Source of the DNA: CAYYNQ01 sp964473105
GTDB lineage: Bacteria; Sumerlaeota; Sumerlaeia; MVZB01
Assembly (NCBI GenBank): GCA_964473105.1
Contig: CAYYNQ010000057.1
Coordinates: 1-15,819, forward strand
Length of the DNA: 15,819 nucleotides
Reading direction: 5' to 3'
Of the stretch, positions 1 to 6,859 are shown piece after piece; the first letter of the stretch is position 1; the number at the start of each line of letters is the position of its first letter. The notes beneath the pieces were generated by a model. It was given only the letters and a program-made list of their open reading frames with translations, was not told the origin of the DNA and ran no database searches. A program made the position numbers and the translations under genes.

Positions 1-575
1 CCCTTTTCGCGGGCCAATTCGAGCTCTTGGGAAGACATTATGAATTCAGCTACGCAAACTGACGGTTCATCACGCTTGACGGCAACGAGATCAGTCTGCT
101 CGTCGATGCAGAGGATAGCAAGACACACCGGGCTGCATCCGAAATACTCGCCGGGATGGAGTCTCGAGGTATCGACAATGCAAGGTATTGGAACGGGGCG
201 ACGGGCCCCTCACAAATTGCACGGATGGAATCAAGACTCCGGGTGGCAAAAGATATGGGGGAACAGGTCATCCTGTTCTGTCATTACCCGGTCCACCCAC
301 CGCACACTCACAACCTCTGGAACGATCTGGAGGTTGTCGACGTCATTGGACGACACCCTTGTGTACGGGCGTATATTAATGGTCACCAGCACCGTGAGGC
401 ATATGCCCTCCATCATGGGGTGCATTACCTGACCATGAAAGGCATGGTTGAGACCGAAAATGAAACGGCATTCTCGGTGATACGAATCTTCAACAATCGC
501 ATCGAGGTGGAGGGTTTCGGCAGGGAGGATAATCGGGTTTTACATTTGGGGCCGGGAAACCCCGTCATTCAGTAA
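1..575 (+). pseudogene. Metallophosphoesterase (calcineurin-like), 5'-truncated by the window, with in-frame TGA
   Basis: This is the C-terminal part of a calcineurin-like metallophosphoesterase. Reading from base 3, the frame gives LFAGQFELLGRHYEFSYAN, a TGA at 60-62, then RFITLDGNEISLL and an open frame to the TAA at 573-575. The reading frame continues sensibly on both sides of the TGA. Related ADP-ribose/CDP-alcohol-type phosphatases usually have Trp or another aromatic residue before the 'RFIxLDGN' strand, so a TGG codon has probably become TGA. Metal-ligand motifs of the C-terminal half are present: 'FCHYPVHPPHTH' and 'YINGHQHREAY' (GHxH). The N-terminal metal motifs (DxH, GNHD) lie outside the window. 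If translation restarts, the ATG at 156 would give a 139-residue fragment without a full active site. The gene overlaps the end of the Smr gene tail to tail by 11 bp. The substrate is unknown. It may be a pseudogene, a sequencing error or a readthrough case. Confidence 0.75.
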
Positions 576-1044
576 TGGATACCTTCAGCCGGGCAATCGT
601 GCCGCCTATTCCGCCCTCCCAGGGCTCGGCAAAGCGAAAGGACTCCACATGTGGGTGCTGGGCAAGAAGATCTCGTACGGCAGTCCGGAGACGACCGCTT
701 CCATGCCCGTGAATGATCTTGAACTGGCTGAGGCGGTGAACAACAGCCTGGTCGATACCCTGCCGAACGGCTTCCAGCGCATCCTCAACCCGCATGCCAT
801 GCAGGTCAATTTCATGTTTTAGAGGATGCCCTATGGCTACGTGAACCCGACCCCGGGGCTTTGCCTCACCCGGTTCCTTGACCACACTCAGTTTCCCGAG
901 GGGAGACAACAACTCCTTGTCATACAACATGACACGGGCTTTTCCTCTGTCGATCTCGATAACCTGACCGATACCGCCCATTCCATCGATCTCGACCCAG
1001 TCACCGGGTCGGATATCGTGGGCCTTGTTTTCACTGCCGTCCAT
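565..1044 (-). CDS. Small KOW-like plus Smr domain protein (MutS2 C-terminus-like)
   Basis: This 159-residue protein has two parts. Residues 11-60 (IRPGDWVEIDGMGGIGQVIEI) look like the small beta-barrel found before the Smr domain in MutS2. Residues 77-157 are a Smr domain with the hallmark DLHG (80-83), the glycine-rich HGHGSGRLR (112-120) and a C-terminal GGIGGTIARL. Smr domains bind or nick branched DNA or act on RNA at collided ribosomes in MutS2 and relatives. Here the MutS ATPase and clamp domains are absent, and there is no room for them because the ComEA gene ends 39 bp upstream in the same frame. The ATG at 1044 is the only ATG that keeps the whole barrel, but its Shine-Dalgarno is weak (an AGGA lies too far upstream). 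It is probably the last gene of the minus-strand run. The family call is firm, but the cellular role is not known from sequence. Confidence 0.85.
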   Translation of the reverse strand: MDGSENKAHDIRPGDWVEIDGMGGIGQVIEIDRGKARVMLYDKELLSPLGKLSVVKEPGEAKPRGRVHVAIGHPLKHEIDLHGMRVEDALEAVRQGIDQAVVHRLSQFKIIHGHGSGRLRTAVRDLLAQHPHVESFRFAEPWEGGIGGTIARLKVSITE

Positions 1045-1083
1045 ATACAGATAGGTCCACCGTTCCTGCAGGGGATTGTGACA

Positions 1084-1689
1084 TCACTGCGTTGTGATCA
1101 TGCGAAGGTTTTTCTGAACGGTCCCGGTACCGATGCCGCTAACGCGAGCCAAATCGCCTGAATATCTAAACGGGCCATTGACCTGACGTTCACGGATGAT
1201 GCGCTGCACCTTCTCCCTGCCGACCCCGTGCAACCGCATCAGTTCTTCCAGTTTTGCCGTGTTGATATTGACCGCACCGGGTGATGAGCCTGGGTCCATT
1301 ACCGGTTCCATCGTAGCGACAGGCCAAATGGTGGCGGGATCGACGGATCTGACTTTGATGACCTGAGATGGCCCTCCGGGCAGGCCCGGTAATGCGGAGA
1401 TAGTCAGGAACGGCTCGAGTTGAAGCAAGGTTTTATCGCCGATTCCCGGAACATCGATCAACTGGTCGACACTCTCAAAACAGCCGATTTGCTCCCGGTA
1501 TTGGATGATTGACCTAGCCCGTGCCGGGCCAATCCGCGGCAGCCGGGCAAGATCTGCGACCGAAGCCTTGTTCAGATCAAGTCCGCCCGAGTCGGACAGC
1601 GGGGGCATTATACTGTTCAATCTGGCGGGGCGCGCGGGGAGGGCTGAACCGCATCCGCCGTGGCCTGAAACTCTGCGATTTTGATCCAT
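1084..1689 (-). CDS. ComEA-like helix-hairpin-helix protein, main (C-terminal) part of a frameshifted gene
   Basis: This open frame holds two tandem ComEA-type helix-hairpin-helix modules. The first begins LDLNKASVADLARLPRIGP and includes the hairpin 'VPGIGDKTL' (about residues 37-97 of this frame). The second begins VNINTAKLEELMRLHGVGR and includes 'VSGIGTGTV' (about 137-201). Such modules bind DNA non-specifically; in ComEA they capture DNA during transformation, and related repeats occur in GspK-type proteins. The first ~24 residues of the frame look out-of-frame and unlike protein. A separate frame just upstream (1617-1817) encodes the membrane anchor expected at the N-terminus. The parsimonious reading is one gene of about 240 residues spanning 1084-1817 and broken by a one-base indel in the C/G-rich stretch near 1620-1645. 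The internal ATG at 1608, 8 nt after the upstream stop, is an alternative restart but has no clear ribosome site. Confidence 0.75.
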   Translation of the reverse strand: MDQNRRVSGHGGCGSALPARPARLNSIMPPLSDSGGLDLNKASVADLARLPRIGPARARSIIQYREQIGCFESVDQLIDVPGIGDKTLLQLEPFLTISALPGLPGGPSQVIKVRSVDPATIWPVATMEPVMDPGSSPGAVNINTAKLEELMRLHGVGREKVQRIIRERQVNGPFRYSGDLARVSGIGTGTVQKNLRMITTQ

Positions 1690-1817
1690 TGATCGCCGGA
1701 CCTGATGACCAAATCACCACCGTCGGGACGAATATGATCACGCATGAACATGCCGAGCAGGATTAGGCCAACCAAGCCCAGCAGCGCCCACTGCTCCCTG
1801 CGTGTCAATCCCGTCAC
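1617..1817 (-). CDS. N-terminal membrane-anchor fragment of the ComEA-like gene
   Basis: This 66-residue frame starts MTGLTRREQWALLGLVGLIL, a short basic head followed by one hydrophobic segment (residues 9-25), then a polar stretch ending in the low-complexity tail 'VQPSPRAPPD' and a TGA. It supplies exactly what the helix-hairpin-helix frame lacks, a single N-terminal transmembrane anchor as in ComEA, so the two are best read as one frameshifted gene. The two frames overlap over 1617-1689 and differ by a -1 (or +2) step. It could instead be an independent small membrane protein translationally coupled to the next frame, but the low-complexity tail at the break argues against this. A 5-bp inverted repeat (GTACA-N4-TGTAC, 1832-1845) lies just upstream; its role is unknown. 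Confidence 0.6.
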   Translation of the reverse strand: MTGLTRREQWALLGLVGLILLGMFMRDHIRPDGGDLVIRSGDQWIKIAEFQATADAVQPSPRAPPD

Positions 1818-1966
1818 GGGTTGAGCCCCCCCGGTACAACCCTGTACGGCTTGAAGAACCTTACGGTCTGCAGCCTAGTCAATGGCAGAGGTTATGATCA
1901 AGGATTATCAACTCACGGTTGCCTCAGACATCCTGAAGGCCGATTTGCACGGGGGTTGAAAGGCAT

Positions 1967-2014
1967 CTGCACATGCAGGACGTCCGCATCCCCGTTTCCA
2001 GCACTAATGCGGAC
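1967..2014. repeat. Cluster of overlapping inverted repeats in the lepB-comEA spacer
   Basis: Within the 249-bp gap between the signal peptidase stop and the ComEA fragment start, three dyads adjoin. They are CTGCA-CA-TGCAG (1967-1978), the perfect 8-bp palindrome GGACGTCC (1978-1985), and the perfect 8-bp inverted repeat GTCCGCAT (1982-1989) / ATGCGGAC (2007-2014) with a 17-nt loop. No T-tract follows on the minus strand, so a simple intrinsic terminator is not supported. It could be an RNA structure between operon parts or a protein-binding site. No gene is supported in the rest of the gap. Confidence 0.4.
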
Positions 2015-2066
2015 CGCCCTGAACATCCTGCGATCCGCACATGTAAACAACCGGAAAGCGGGAGCC

Positions 2067-2993
2067 TTAATGCAAAAAATTAAACTGGTTGAGTGGCCAG
2101 ACCCGCATGAATGCACGCCCCTTGAAATGACTGAGCGGGACCCCGCCCCAGTATCGGCTGTCAAGGCTGCCATGCATGTTGTCACCAAACACATAGGCCT
2201 CATCAGCTGGGACCCTGATCTCCCTCAGCCTGAAGGCACTGCCGGCAACATGCTCATATTCTATTTCGGGCATCCTGAAAAACCCCCTTGTCGTGGCACT
2301 GACGCGGGTGACATATTCCTGGGTTCCGAAGAATCCCGCCTCATGCAGCGATTTCCCTTCAACAAGCAGGCGACCATCCGGGTCAAAAGTCAGAATGTCG
2401 CCCGCTTCCCCCACACAACGCTTGATATAGATCGGAGCACGCGCGGTATGGATCCTTGAGGGGACCTTGAAAATGACGATCTCACCCCGGGAGGGATCCC
2501 TGAGCCAGTAGGCCAGCTTGTTGACCAGAATCCTATCAAACTGGTCCTTCAACTTCCCCCTGCTCCCAAGGAACTTCAGTTGCGCCGATGCAGCTGCCTT
2601 CAGCTCCGCATCGTAAACATACCGGTCCGGTGTACTTCTGTAAACATATGGGGTTCCACGTGGTTGCTCAATATAGATGATATCCTTCTCGTCATCCCCG
2701 TTGATGTCGACATGGGCAACCCGGCCTCCAAGTAACGTTGGTGTCATCGAACCGCTCGGTATCTTGTAAAGTTCAACAAGAAACATCTTCATGAACATCA
2801 CAATCACGAAGACAAAAACCAGCTCATCGAGGTACTGGCGCAATCCTGCAGGGGTTTGTCCGCCCGAGTGCCCGGGCTTTCCCTTTTCTCCTCGATTAAC
2901 GTCGTTGGCATTCAATGACCCGGGGTCCAGAGACAATCCCTGGGATTCCTGTATGGAGGGTGATCGCGGTTTTCGCGGACTCATGCCGGTCAA
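2067..2993 (-). CDS. lepB: Signal peptidase I, second tandem copy
   Basis: A 308-residue type I signal peptidase (S26 family) that would cleave signal peptides at the outer face of the inner membrane. A hydrophilic, Pro/Gly/Ser-rich head of about 50 residues precedes one transmembrane segment (about 55-74). The catalytic serine is in IPSGSM (Ser82) and the general-base lysine in DRILVNKLAYW (Lys159). YIKRCVGEAGD (about 188-199) and GDNMHGSLDSRYWGG (270-284) match the conserved boxes. Between serine and lysine lie about 60 extra residues beginning with a DxNxDxxxD loop (D96, N98, D100, D104). The gene lies 96 bp behind a close paralogue. Both catalytic residues are intact, so both copies look active; how they divide substrates is unknown. 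MTG at 2993 was chosen as start; a start four codons later (Met4) is also possible. Confidence 0.9.
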   Translation of the reverse strand: MTGMSPRKPRSPSIQESQGLSLDPGSLNANDVNRGEKGKPGHSGGQTPAGLRQYLDELVFVFVIVMFMKMFLVELYKIPSGSMTPTLLGGRVAHVDINGDDEKDIIYIEQPRGTPYVYRSTPDRYVYDAELKAAASAQLKFLGSRGKLKDQFDRILVNKLAYWLRDPSRGEIVIFKVPSRIHTARAPIYIKRCVGEAGDILTFDPDGRLLVEGKSLHEAGFFGTQEYVTRVSATTRGFFRMPEIEYEHVAGSAFRLREIRVPADEAYVFGDNMHGSLDSRYWGGVPLSHFKGRAFMRVWPLNQFNFLH

Positions 2994-3089
2994 CCCTTTC
3001 CCGAACCAAAATATCTGATGAAACCCGGGGGGGCAGTGGCTCCATGGTTCCGCCCCAGGTAGGGATCACGTGGCAATATTTCACAAAGC

Positions 3090-3974
3090 CTAGCCGGGGA
3101 CAAGGAACCTCATCTCAGAAACTGGCCAATACCTGAAAAATGCGCGGCCCTTTACGTCCTCCAATTCAACACCACCCCAGTATCGGCTGTCGAGACTACT
3201 GTGGGTATTGTCACCGAAAACATAGACCTCATCCTCCGGAACGGAAACACCCCGGATCGCCAGCTGATAGGGGTTTGTTTCCTCGTAATCCATCTGGGGA
3301 TTCTTAAAAAAGTGGTTCGTATGAACCTCGACACTCATACGATACTGCTGATTGGCGAAGAACCCGGGCTGCGTGAGCCGAAACCCGTCGATGTTGATAT
3401 AACCATCCTCAAACGTCAGTCGATCGCCCGGAAGGCCAACACAGCGCTTGATATAAATGGGTTTCCCCGGGTCCCAGATCCGGACGGGTACCTTGAATAT
3501 GACAATATCACCCCTCTGCGGGGGATTGAACCAGTAGGCCAGCTTGTTGACCAAAATCCTGTCGTAACGTGCCTGGATCGTCCCCTTTTCCCTCATGCGC
3601 ATAACCTCACGCCGGGGGACGTCGACAGGCCCCGTCCCGCTCAGGTGCCCGCCGCGGTTCAGAAACAGATACGGCTTCTGATCATCCGGGAAAAGGAGAA
3701 GATCCTCCTGCCCATCCCTGTTGAAATCCATCCGCGTGATATGGCCGCCAATCAACGTGGGGGTCATCGAGCCGCTGGGAATCCTGAACAGCTCGATGAT
3801 GAAAACCCTCAGGAACATGGCGAGAATAAAGGCAATGATTAAAACGTCGAACCATTCACGCAGAATGAACAGCACCCCATCACAGGATTCAGCCGGTTTG
3901 TCCTCCAGCACCCCGCCCGGACCCGACGAGTCCGACCGTCCGTGAACACGTTCAATTCGAGGATTTTTCATCAT
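3090..3974 (-). CDS. lepB: Signal peptidase I, first tandem copy
   Basis: A 294-residue paralogue of the downstream signal peptidase. It has one transmembrane segment (about 42-60), catalytic serine in IPSGSM (Ser69), catalytic lysine in LVNKLAYW (Lys144), KRCVGLPGD (176-184) and GDNTHSSLDSRYWGG (254-268). The insert after the serine carries a textbook DxNxDGxxD loop, MDFNRDGQEDLLLF (D83, N85, D87, G88, D91), followed by PYLFLNRGG. This resembles calcium-binding FG-GAP/VCBS or EF-hand-type loops. The start (ATG at 3974, or the adjacent ATG at 3971) lies inside the end of the lipoprotein gene, a 23-bp overlap that suggests translational coupling; no strong Shine-Dalgarno is seen. Identity is clear; the function of the insert is unknown. 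Confidence 0.92.
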   Translation of the reverse strand: MMKNPRIERVHGRSDSSGPGGVLEDKPAESCDGVLFILREWFDVLIIAFILAMFLRVFIIELFRIPSGSMTPTLIGGHITRMDFNRDGQEDLLLFPDDQKPYLFLNRGGHLSGTGPVDVPRREVMRMREKGTIQARYDRILVNKLAYWFNPPQRGDIVIFKVPVRIWDPGKPIYIKRCVGLPGDRLTFEDGYINIDGFRLTQPGFFANQQYRMSVEVHTNHFFKNPQMDYEETNPYQLAIRGVSVPEDEVYVFGDNTHSSLDSRYWGGVELEDVKGRAFFRYWPVSEMRFLVPG

Positions 3975-4554
3975 ATACGAAGGTTTTTTGGTGATTAAAG
4001 CACGCCGTACGGGCTATCGAACGGATTTCAGGAACCTGGTGTTCGATATAATTGTCACATACCAGCTTGAAACATCTGTGTGCGTTGTCAAAATCACGGA
4101 TCTGGTAATAGCACAACCCCTGCCTGTAGATCGAATCGACCTGAATAATCTCGACCTTGGGGTAGTCCCTCGCAATCTGCTTGAACTCCTCAATCGAATT
4201 CCTGAGCACCGGACGCCGGGGCTTGATACGGTTGGGAAAATCCAAGCCGGCATCCATCACCGCCATCTGGAACCGGGCCGCAGGTGTGAATTCGCGGTCA
4301 TCAGGAAAGTGATCCACAACCATCTGAAAATGTTCGCGGATAATTTTCCGGCTTGAGTAGAACCTACCATCGTCCAGCAGTAGTTCCGGATTGTTACGTC
4401 CCCGGTAGTGCAATGCATAACTATACTGATCCCCAGCTGTCACCTGCAGGGGAATACTGGACAGGGGCCTCGCCTCGAACCACGAACACGACATCGCAAG
4501 CATCAGGACTGCGGCACATCCTGACGTCCGCGCCAGGATTCGTGGATCACTCAT
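3952..4554 (-). CDS. Putative lipoprotein with tetratricopeptide-like helices
   Basis: A 200-residue protein. The N-terminus MSDPRILARTSGCAAVLMLA runs into MSC, giving a short hydrophobic signal and an imperfect lipobox with Cys23, so it is probably a lipoprotein. The remainder is helical. The stretch 'SIEEFKQIARDYPKVEIIQ' and the following 'LCYYQIRDFDNAHRCFKLV' look like tetratricopeptide repeats with the aromatic and alanine spacing seen in BamD/YfiO-type proteins. I do not recognise a specific family, and a BamD-like role is only a guess. The frame stays open upstream to 4731, but that part lies inside accC. The ATG at 4554 overlaps the accC stop by 8 bp and leads straight into the signal sequence, so it is the preferred start. 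Its own end overlaps lepB by 23 bp, which suggests coordinate translation of accC, this gene and lepB. Confidence 0.75.
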   Translation of the reverse strand: MSDPRILARTSGCAAVLMLAMSCSWFEARPLSSIPLQVTAGDQYSYALHYRGRNNPELLLDDGRFYSSRKIIREHFQMVVDHFPDDREFTPAARFQMAVMDAGLDFPNRIKPRRPVLRNSIEEFKQIARDYPKVEIIQVDSIYRQGLCYYQIRDFDNAHRCFKLVCDNYIEHQVPEIRSIARTACFNHQKTFVYDEKSSN

Positions 4555-5884
4555 AATGCTCCTCGATAAATGAGGTGCTATAGTCACCGTTGCGGAACTG
4601 TTCGTTACGCAGAACCTTGAGATGAAAGGGGATCGTAGTGTCAACCCCTTCAACCACAAACTCATCCAGCGCACGATTTGCCCGCCGGATGACTTCGTTG
4701 CGGTCCCTGCCACGAACAACCAGTTTGGCAATCATGGAATCATAAAGCGATGGGATCCGGTATTCCCCGTAGGCATGTGAGTCCACCCGTATTCCCGGGC
4801 CGCCCGGTGCATGATAGACCGAGATGGTACCCGGACAGGGCGCAAACCCCCGGTCGGGGTTTTCCGCATTGATACGAAACTCAATGGCATGTCCCGTCAT
4901 GTGGATATCCTTCTGGCGGTAGGGAATCTCCTCACCGGCCGCAACAAGGATCTGGTCCTTGATCAGGTCAATCCCTGTCACCTCCTCGGTCACGGGATGC
5001 TCAACCTGAATCCGCGTGTTCATCTCCATGAAGTAGAACTCCCGGCCCATCAGTAGGAACTCGACGGTACCAACACCCTCATATTGGACAGCCCTTGCCG
5101 CTTTGATCGCAGCCTTGCCCATCTCGTTCCTCAACTTGTCATCAAGCGCGGGACTGGGGCTTTCCTCAATCAGCTTCTGATGACGACGCTGGATCGAACA
5201 ATCCCGCTCTCCTAGGTGAACAACATTCCCATACTTGTCGGCGATGAGCTGGATCTCAACATGTTTGGGATTGATGATCAGTTTTTCCAGATAGATATCT
5301 GCGCTTCCGAACGCCGCCTCGGCTTCCGCCGCGGCGGTTGCCAGTGCACTGGCTAGAGCAATATCAGTATGCGCTACCCGCATACCACGCCCACCGCCCC
5401 CGGCCGAGGCTTTCAGCATGACCGGATATTTGACCTGACTTGCGATCTTGAGGGCATCCTCAAGACCCGCGACCGGCCCATCGCTGCCCGGGGCGCCGGG
5501 AACCCCGGCCTTCTTCATCGTCTTTTTGGCGGTGGCCTTGTCTCCCATCGCGCGGATCGCCTTGGGTGAAGGCCCGATAAATTTGATCTTGCACTGTTCG
5601 CAAACTTCGGCAAAGTCGGCATTCTCCGCGAGGAATCCATATCCCGGGTGAATCGCCTCGGCATCGGTTATTTCTGCCGCCGATATGATGGCTGGAATAT
5701 TGCGGTAACTTCGCTCACTGGCGCCCGGCCCGATACAGATATCCTCATCAGCATAGCGTACGTGTAACGAGTCACGGTCGGCTTCGCTATAGACAGCAAC
5801 GGTACGGATCCCCATCTCACGACAGGCACGGACAACACGCAAGGCGATCTCGCCTCGATTTGCAATCAGAATTTTCTGGAACAT
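4547..5884 (-). CDS. accC: Acetyl-CoA carboxylase, biotin carboxylase subunit
   Basis: A 445-residue biotin carboxylase, the usual length for the family. It uses ATP and bicarbonate to carboxylate biotin on AccB, the first half-reaction of acetyl-CoA carboxylase in fatty-acid synthesis. Visible motifs are the N-terminal FQKILIANRGEIALRVVRAC, HPGYGFLAEN (79-88), the ATP-grasp glycine loop KASAGGGGRGMR (158-169), GERDCSIQRRHQKLIEE, and the catalytic MEMNTRIQVEHPVTE. The frame is open 19 codons further upstream, but MFQKIL at 5884 is the family start. accB lies 124 bp upstream on the same strand, the common accBC arrangement. The next gene overlaps its stop by 8 bp. No accA or accD is visible here. 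Confidence 0.96.
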   Translation of the reverse strand: MFQKILIANRGEIALRVVRACREMGIRTVAVYSEADRDSLHVRYADEDICIGPGASERSYRNIPAIISAAEITDAEAIHPGYGFLAENADFAEVCEQCKIKFIGPSPKAIRAMGDKATAKKTMKKAGVPGAPGSDGPVAGLEDALKIASQVKYPVMLKASAGGGGRGMRVAHTDIALASALATAAAEAEAAFGSADIYLEKLIINPKHVEIQLIADKYGNVVHLGERDCSIQRRHQKLIEESPSPALDDKLRNEMGKAAIKAARAVQYEGVGTVEFLLMGREFYFMEMNTRIQVEHPVTEEVTGIDLIKDQILVAAGEEIPYRQKDIHMTGHAIEFRINAENPDRGFAPCPGTISVYHAPGGPGIRVDSHAYGEYRIPSLYDSMIAKLVVRGRDRNEVIRRANRALDEFVVEGVDTTIPFHLKVLRNEQFRNGDYSTSFIEEHYE

Positions 5885-6008
5885 AGAACTATTGACCGAC
5901 TGGCATTCACCGGGCGGGTTGCTTGTGCATCGATGCTCCAATGCCCACCGGGTACCACCGGCCTGGCTCCGGCATCTCTCGTTGTCATAACCATTTCGAG
6001 AATATCAC

Positions 6009-6509
6009 TCAATCCGGCTGTTCGATGATAAAGAGCGGCTGACCGTATTCGACCGCTTGGCCATTATCAACCAAGATGCTCTTGATACGCCCCGAGGTCT
6101 CGGCCTTGATCTCATTCATAACCTTCATCGCCTCGATGATGCATAATACCTTATTGGTATCGATCTCATCGCCCTCTTCGACGAAGGAGGGCTTGTCCGG
6201 TGAAGCCGCCCGGTAAAAAACGCCCACAATCGGACTGGTGATGACGATCCCTTCCTCCTCCATGCCCCCATCCTGCGCCGGGGAATCTGCAGACGGCTCG
6301 TTTAACCGAGCAGGCTCGGGTGCGGCAGCTAGATTACCCGTAGGCATTACGGGCATCACGGGGGACTGGACGATTGTCGTCGACGGAATTCCCGACATAT
6401 TATCGGTGGCCTTGATCCGGACCTTCTGATCCCCGGTTTCAACGTCAACCTCACTGATCTGATTTTCCTTCATCAGTGCGATTAGTTCACGAATATCGTC
6501 AATGTTCAT
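6009..6509 (-). CDS. accB: Acetyl-CoA carboxylase, biotin carboxyl carrier protein
   Basis: A 166-residue BCCP that carries the biotin acted on by AccC and the carboxyltransferase. The N-terminal helix starts MNIDDIRELIALMKENQISE. A flexible Pro/Ala-rich linker (about 45-85) is followed by the biotinyl domain (about 88-164) with IIEAMKVMNEIKAE, where Lys129 is the biotinylation site. Length and layout fit the family. A GAGGA ribosome site sits about 9 nt upstream of the ATG. It is the first gene of the minus-strand run, and a candidate promoter lies upstream in the spacer shared with nadE. accB expression is often autoregulated in bacteria, but nothing in this sequence shows that directly. 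Confidence 0.96.
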   Translation of the reverse strand: MNIDDIRELIALMKENQISEVDVETGDQKVRIKATDNMSGIPSTTIVQSPVMPVMPTGNLAAAPEPARLNEPSADSPAQDGGMEEEGIVITSPIVGVFYRAASPDKPSFVEEGDEIDTNKVLCIIEAMKVMNEIKAETSGRIKSILVDNGQAVEYGQPLFIIEQPD

Positions 6510-6617
6510 CCGGCAATATCCTCAACCAAACGGGTCAAGCCGCATCGAGGCTTATCATAAAAACCCCGGGGATCGATCCAACACAGCGTGTTTGAGACGC
6601 TGGCTCTCAACCATGTT

Positions 6618-6646
6618 ATCTTGATCGTCATGTATACTGATGTCAA
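6618..6646 (-). promoter_or_regulatory. Candidate sigma-70-type promoter for accB
   Basis: On the minus strand there is a perfect -35 hexamer TTGACA (6646-6641), 17 nt, then CAAGAT (6623-6618), which matches TATAAT at only three positions. It lies about 110 bp upstream of the accB start in the divergent spacer. The -35 box and spacing are good but the -10 box is weak, so this is a tentative call. Confidence 0.3.
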
Positions 6647-6838
6647 TGATTCAGAGGCCTGCCGGAACAAATCACTGGCTTATCACCGGCTTTCCCGTGG
6701 GAATATGGCTGTGCCCAAAATCACCCGGCGTATGATCAAACCGGCCCGGGCGAAGATCCTGAACCACCTCTGGCAAGTCTACGACCACCACATTTGGCCT
6801 TTATTCCCCCCCCCATGTAATCTACACTGGCTTGCCGG

Positions 6839-6859
6839 TTCCTTGTCCCGGGACAGGAA
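6839..6859. promoter_or_regulatory. Operator-like dyad just upstream of nadE
   Basis: The sequence TTCCTTGTCCCGGGACAGGA plus a final A forms two arms (TTCC-TGTCCC and GGGACA-GGAA) of 10 bp that match perfectly except for one bulged T. They meet at the palindrome GTCCCGGGAC. It ends 20 bp before the nadE ATG. With no loop it fits a dimeric repressor site better than an RNA hairpin. Which regulator binds it is unknown, and I do not recognise it as a known NrtR or NiaR site. Confidence 0.4.

Noticed and set aside
60..62. TGA read as tryptophan (altered genetic code) or selenocysteine
   Set aside because: Many genes in the window end at TGA (Smr, ComEA-like, accC, accB, nadE, M50) and use TGG for Trp. 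Family members have Trp and not Cys here, so selenocysteine makes no sense.
541..600. Bidirectional terminator between the converging phosphoesterase and Smr genes
   Set aside because: There are short GGGG/CCCC matches but no T-tract on either strand, and the genes overlap at their ends.
1821..2459. 212-residue + strand open frame
   Set aside because: Most of it is antisense to the second signal peptidase, and its remaining part shows no domain or ribosome site.
3201..3842. 213-residue + strand open frame
   Set aside because: It lies wholly antisense to an intact signal peptidase gene and has no recognisable protein features.
4555..4731. Upstream extension of the lipoprotein gene to 4731
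   Set aside because: This part is inside accC in another frame, and the signal sequence begins at the ATG at 4554.
5885..5941. 19-codon N-terminal extension of accC
   Set aside because: The extension has no family resemblance; biotin carboxylases start at the FQKILIANRGEIA strand.
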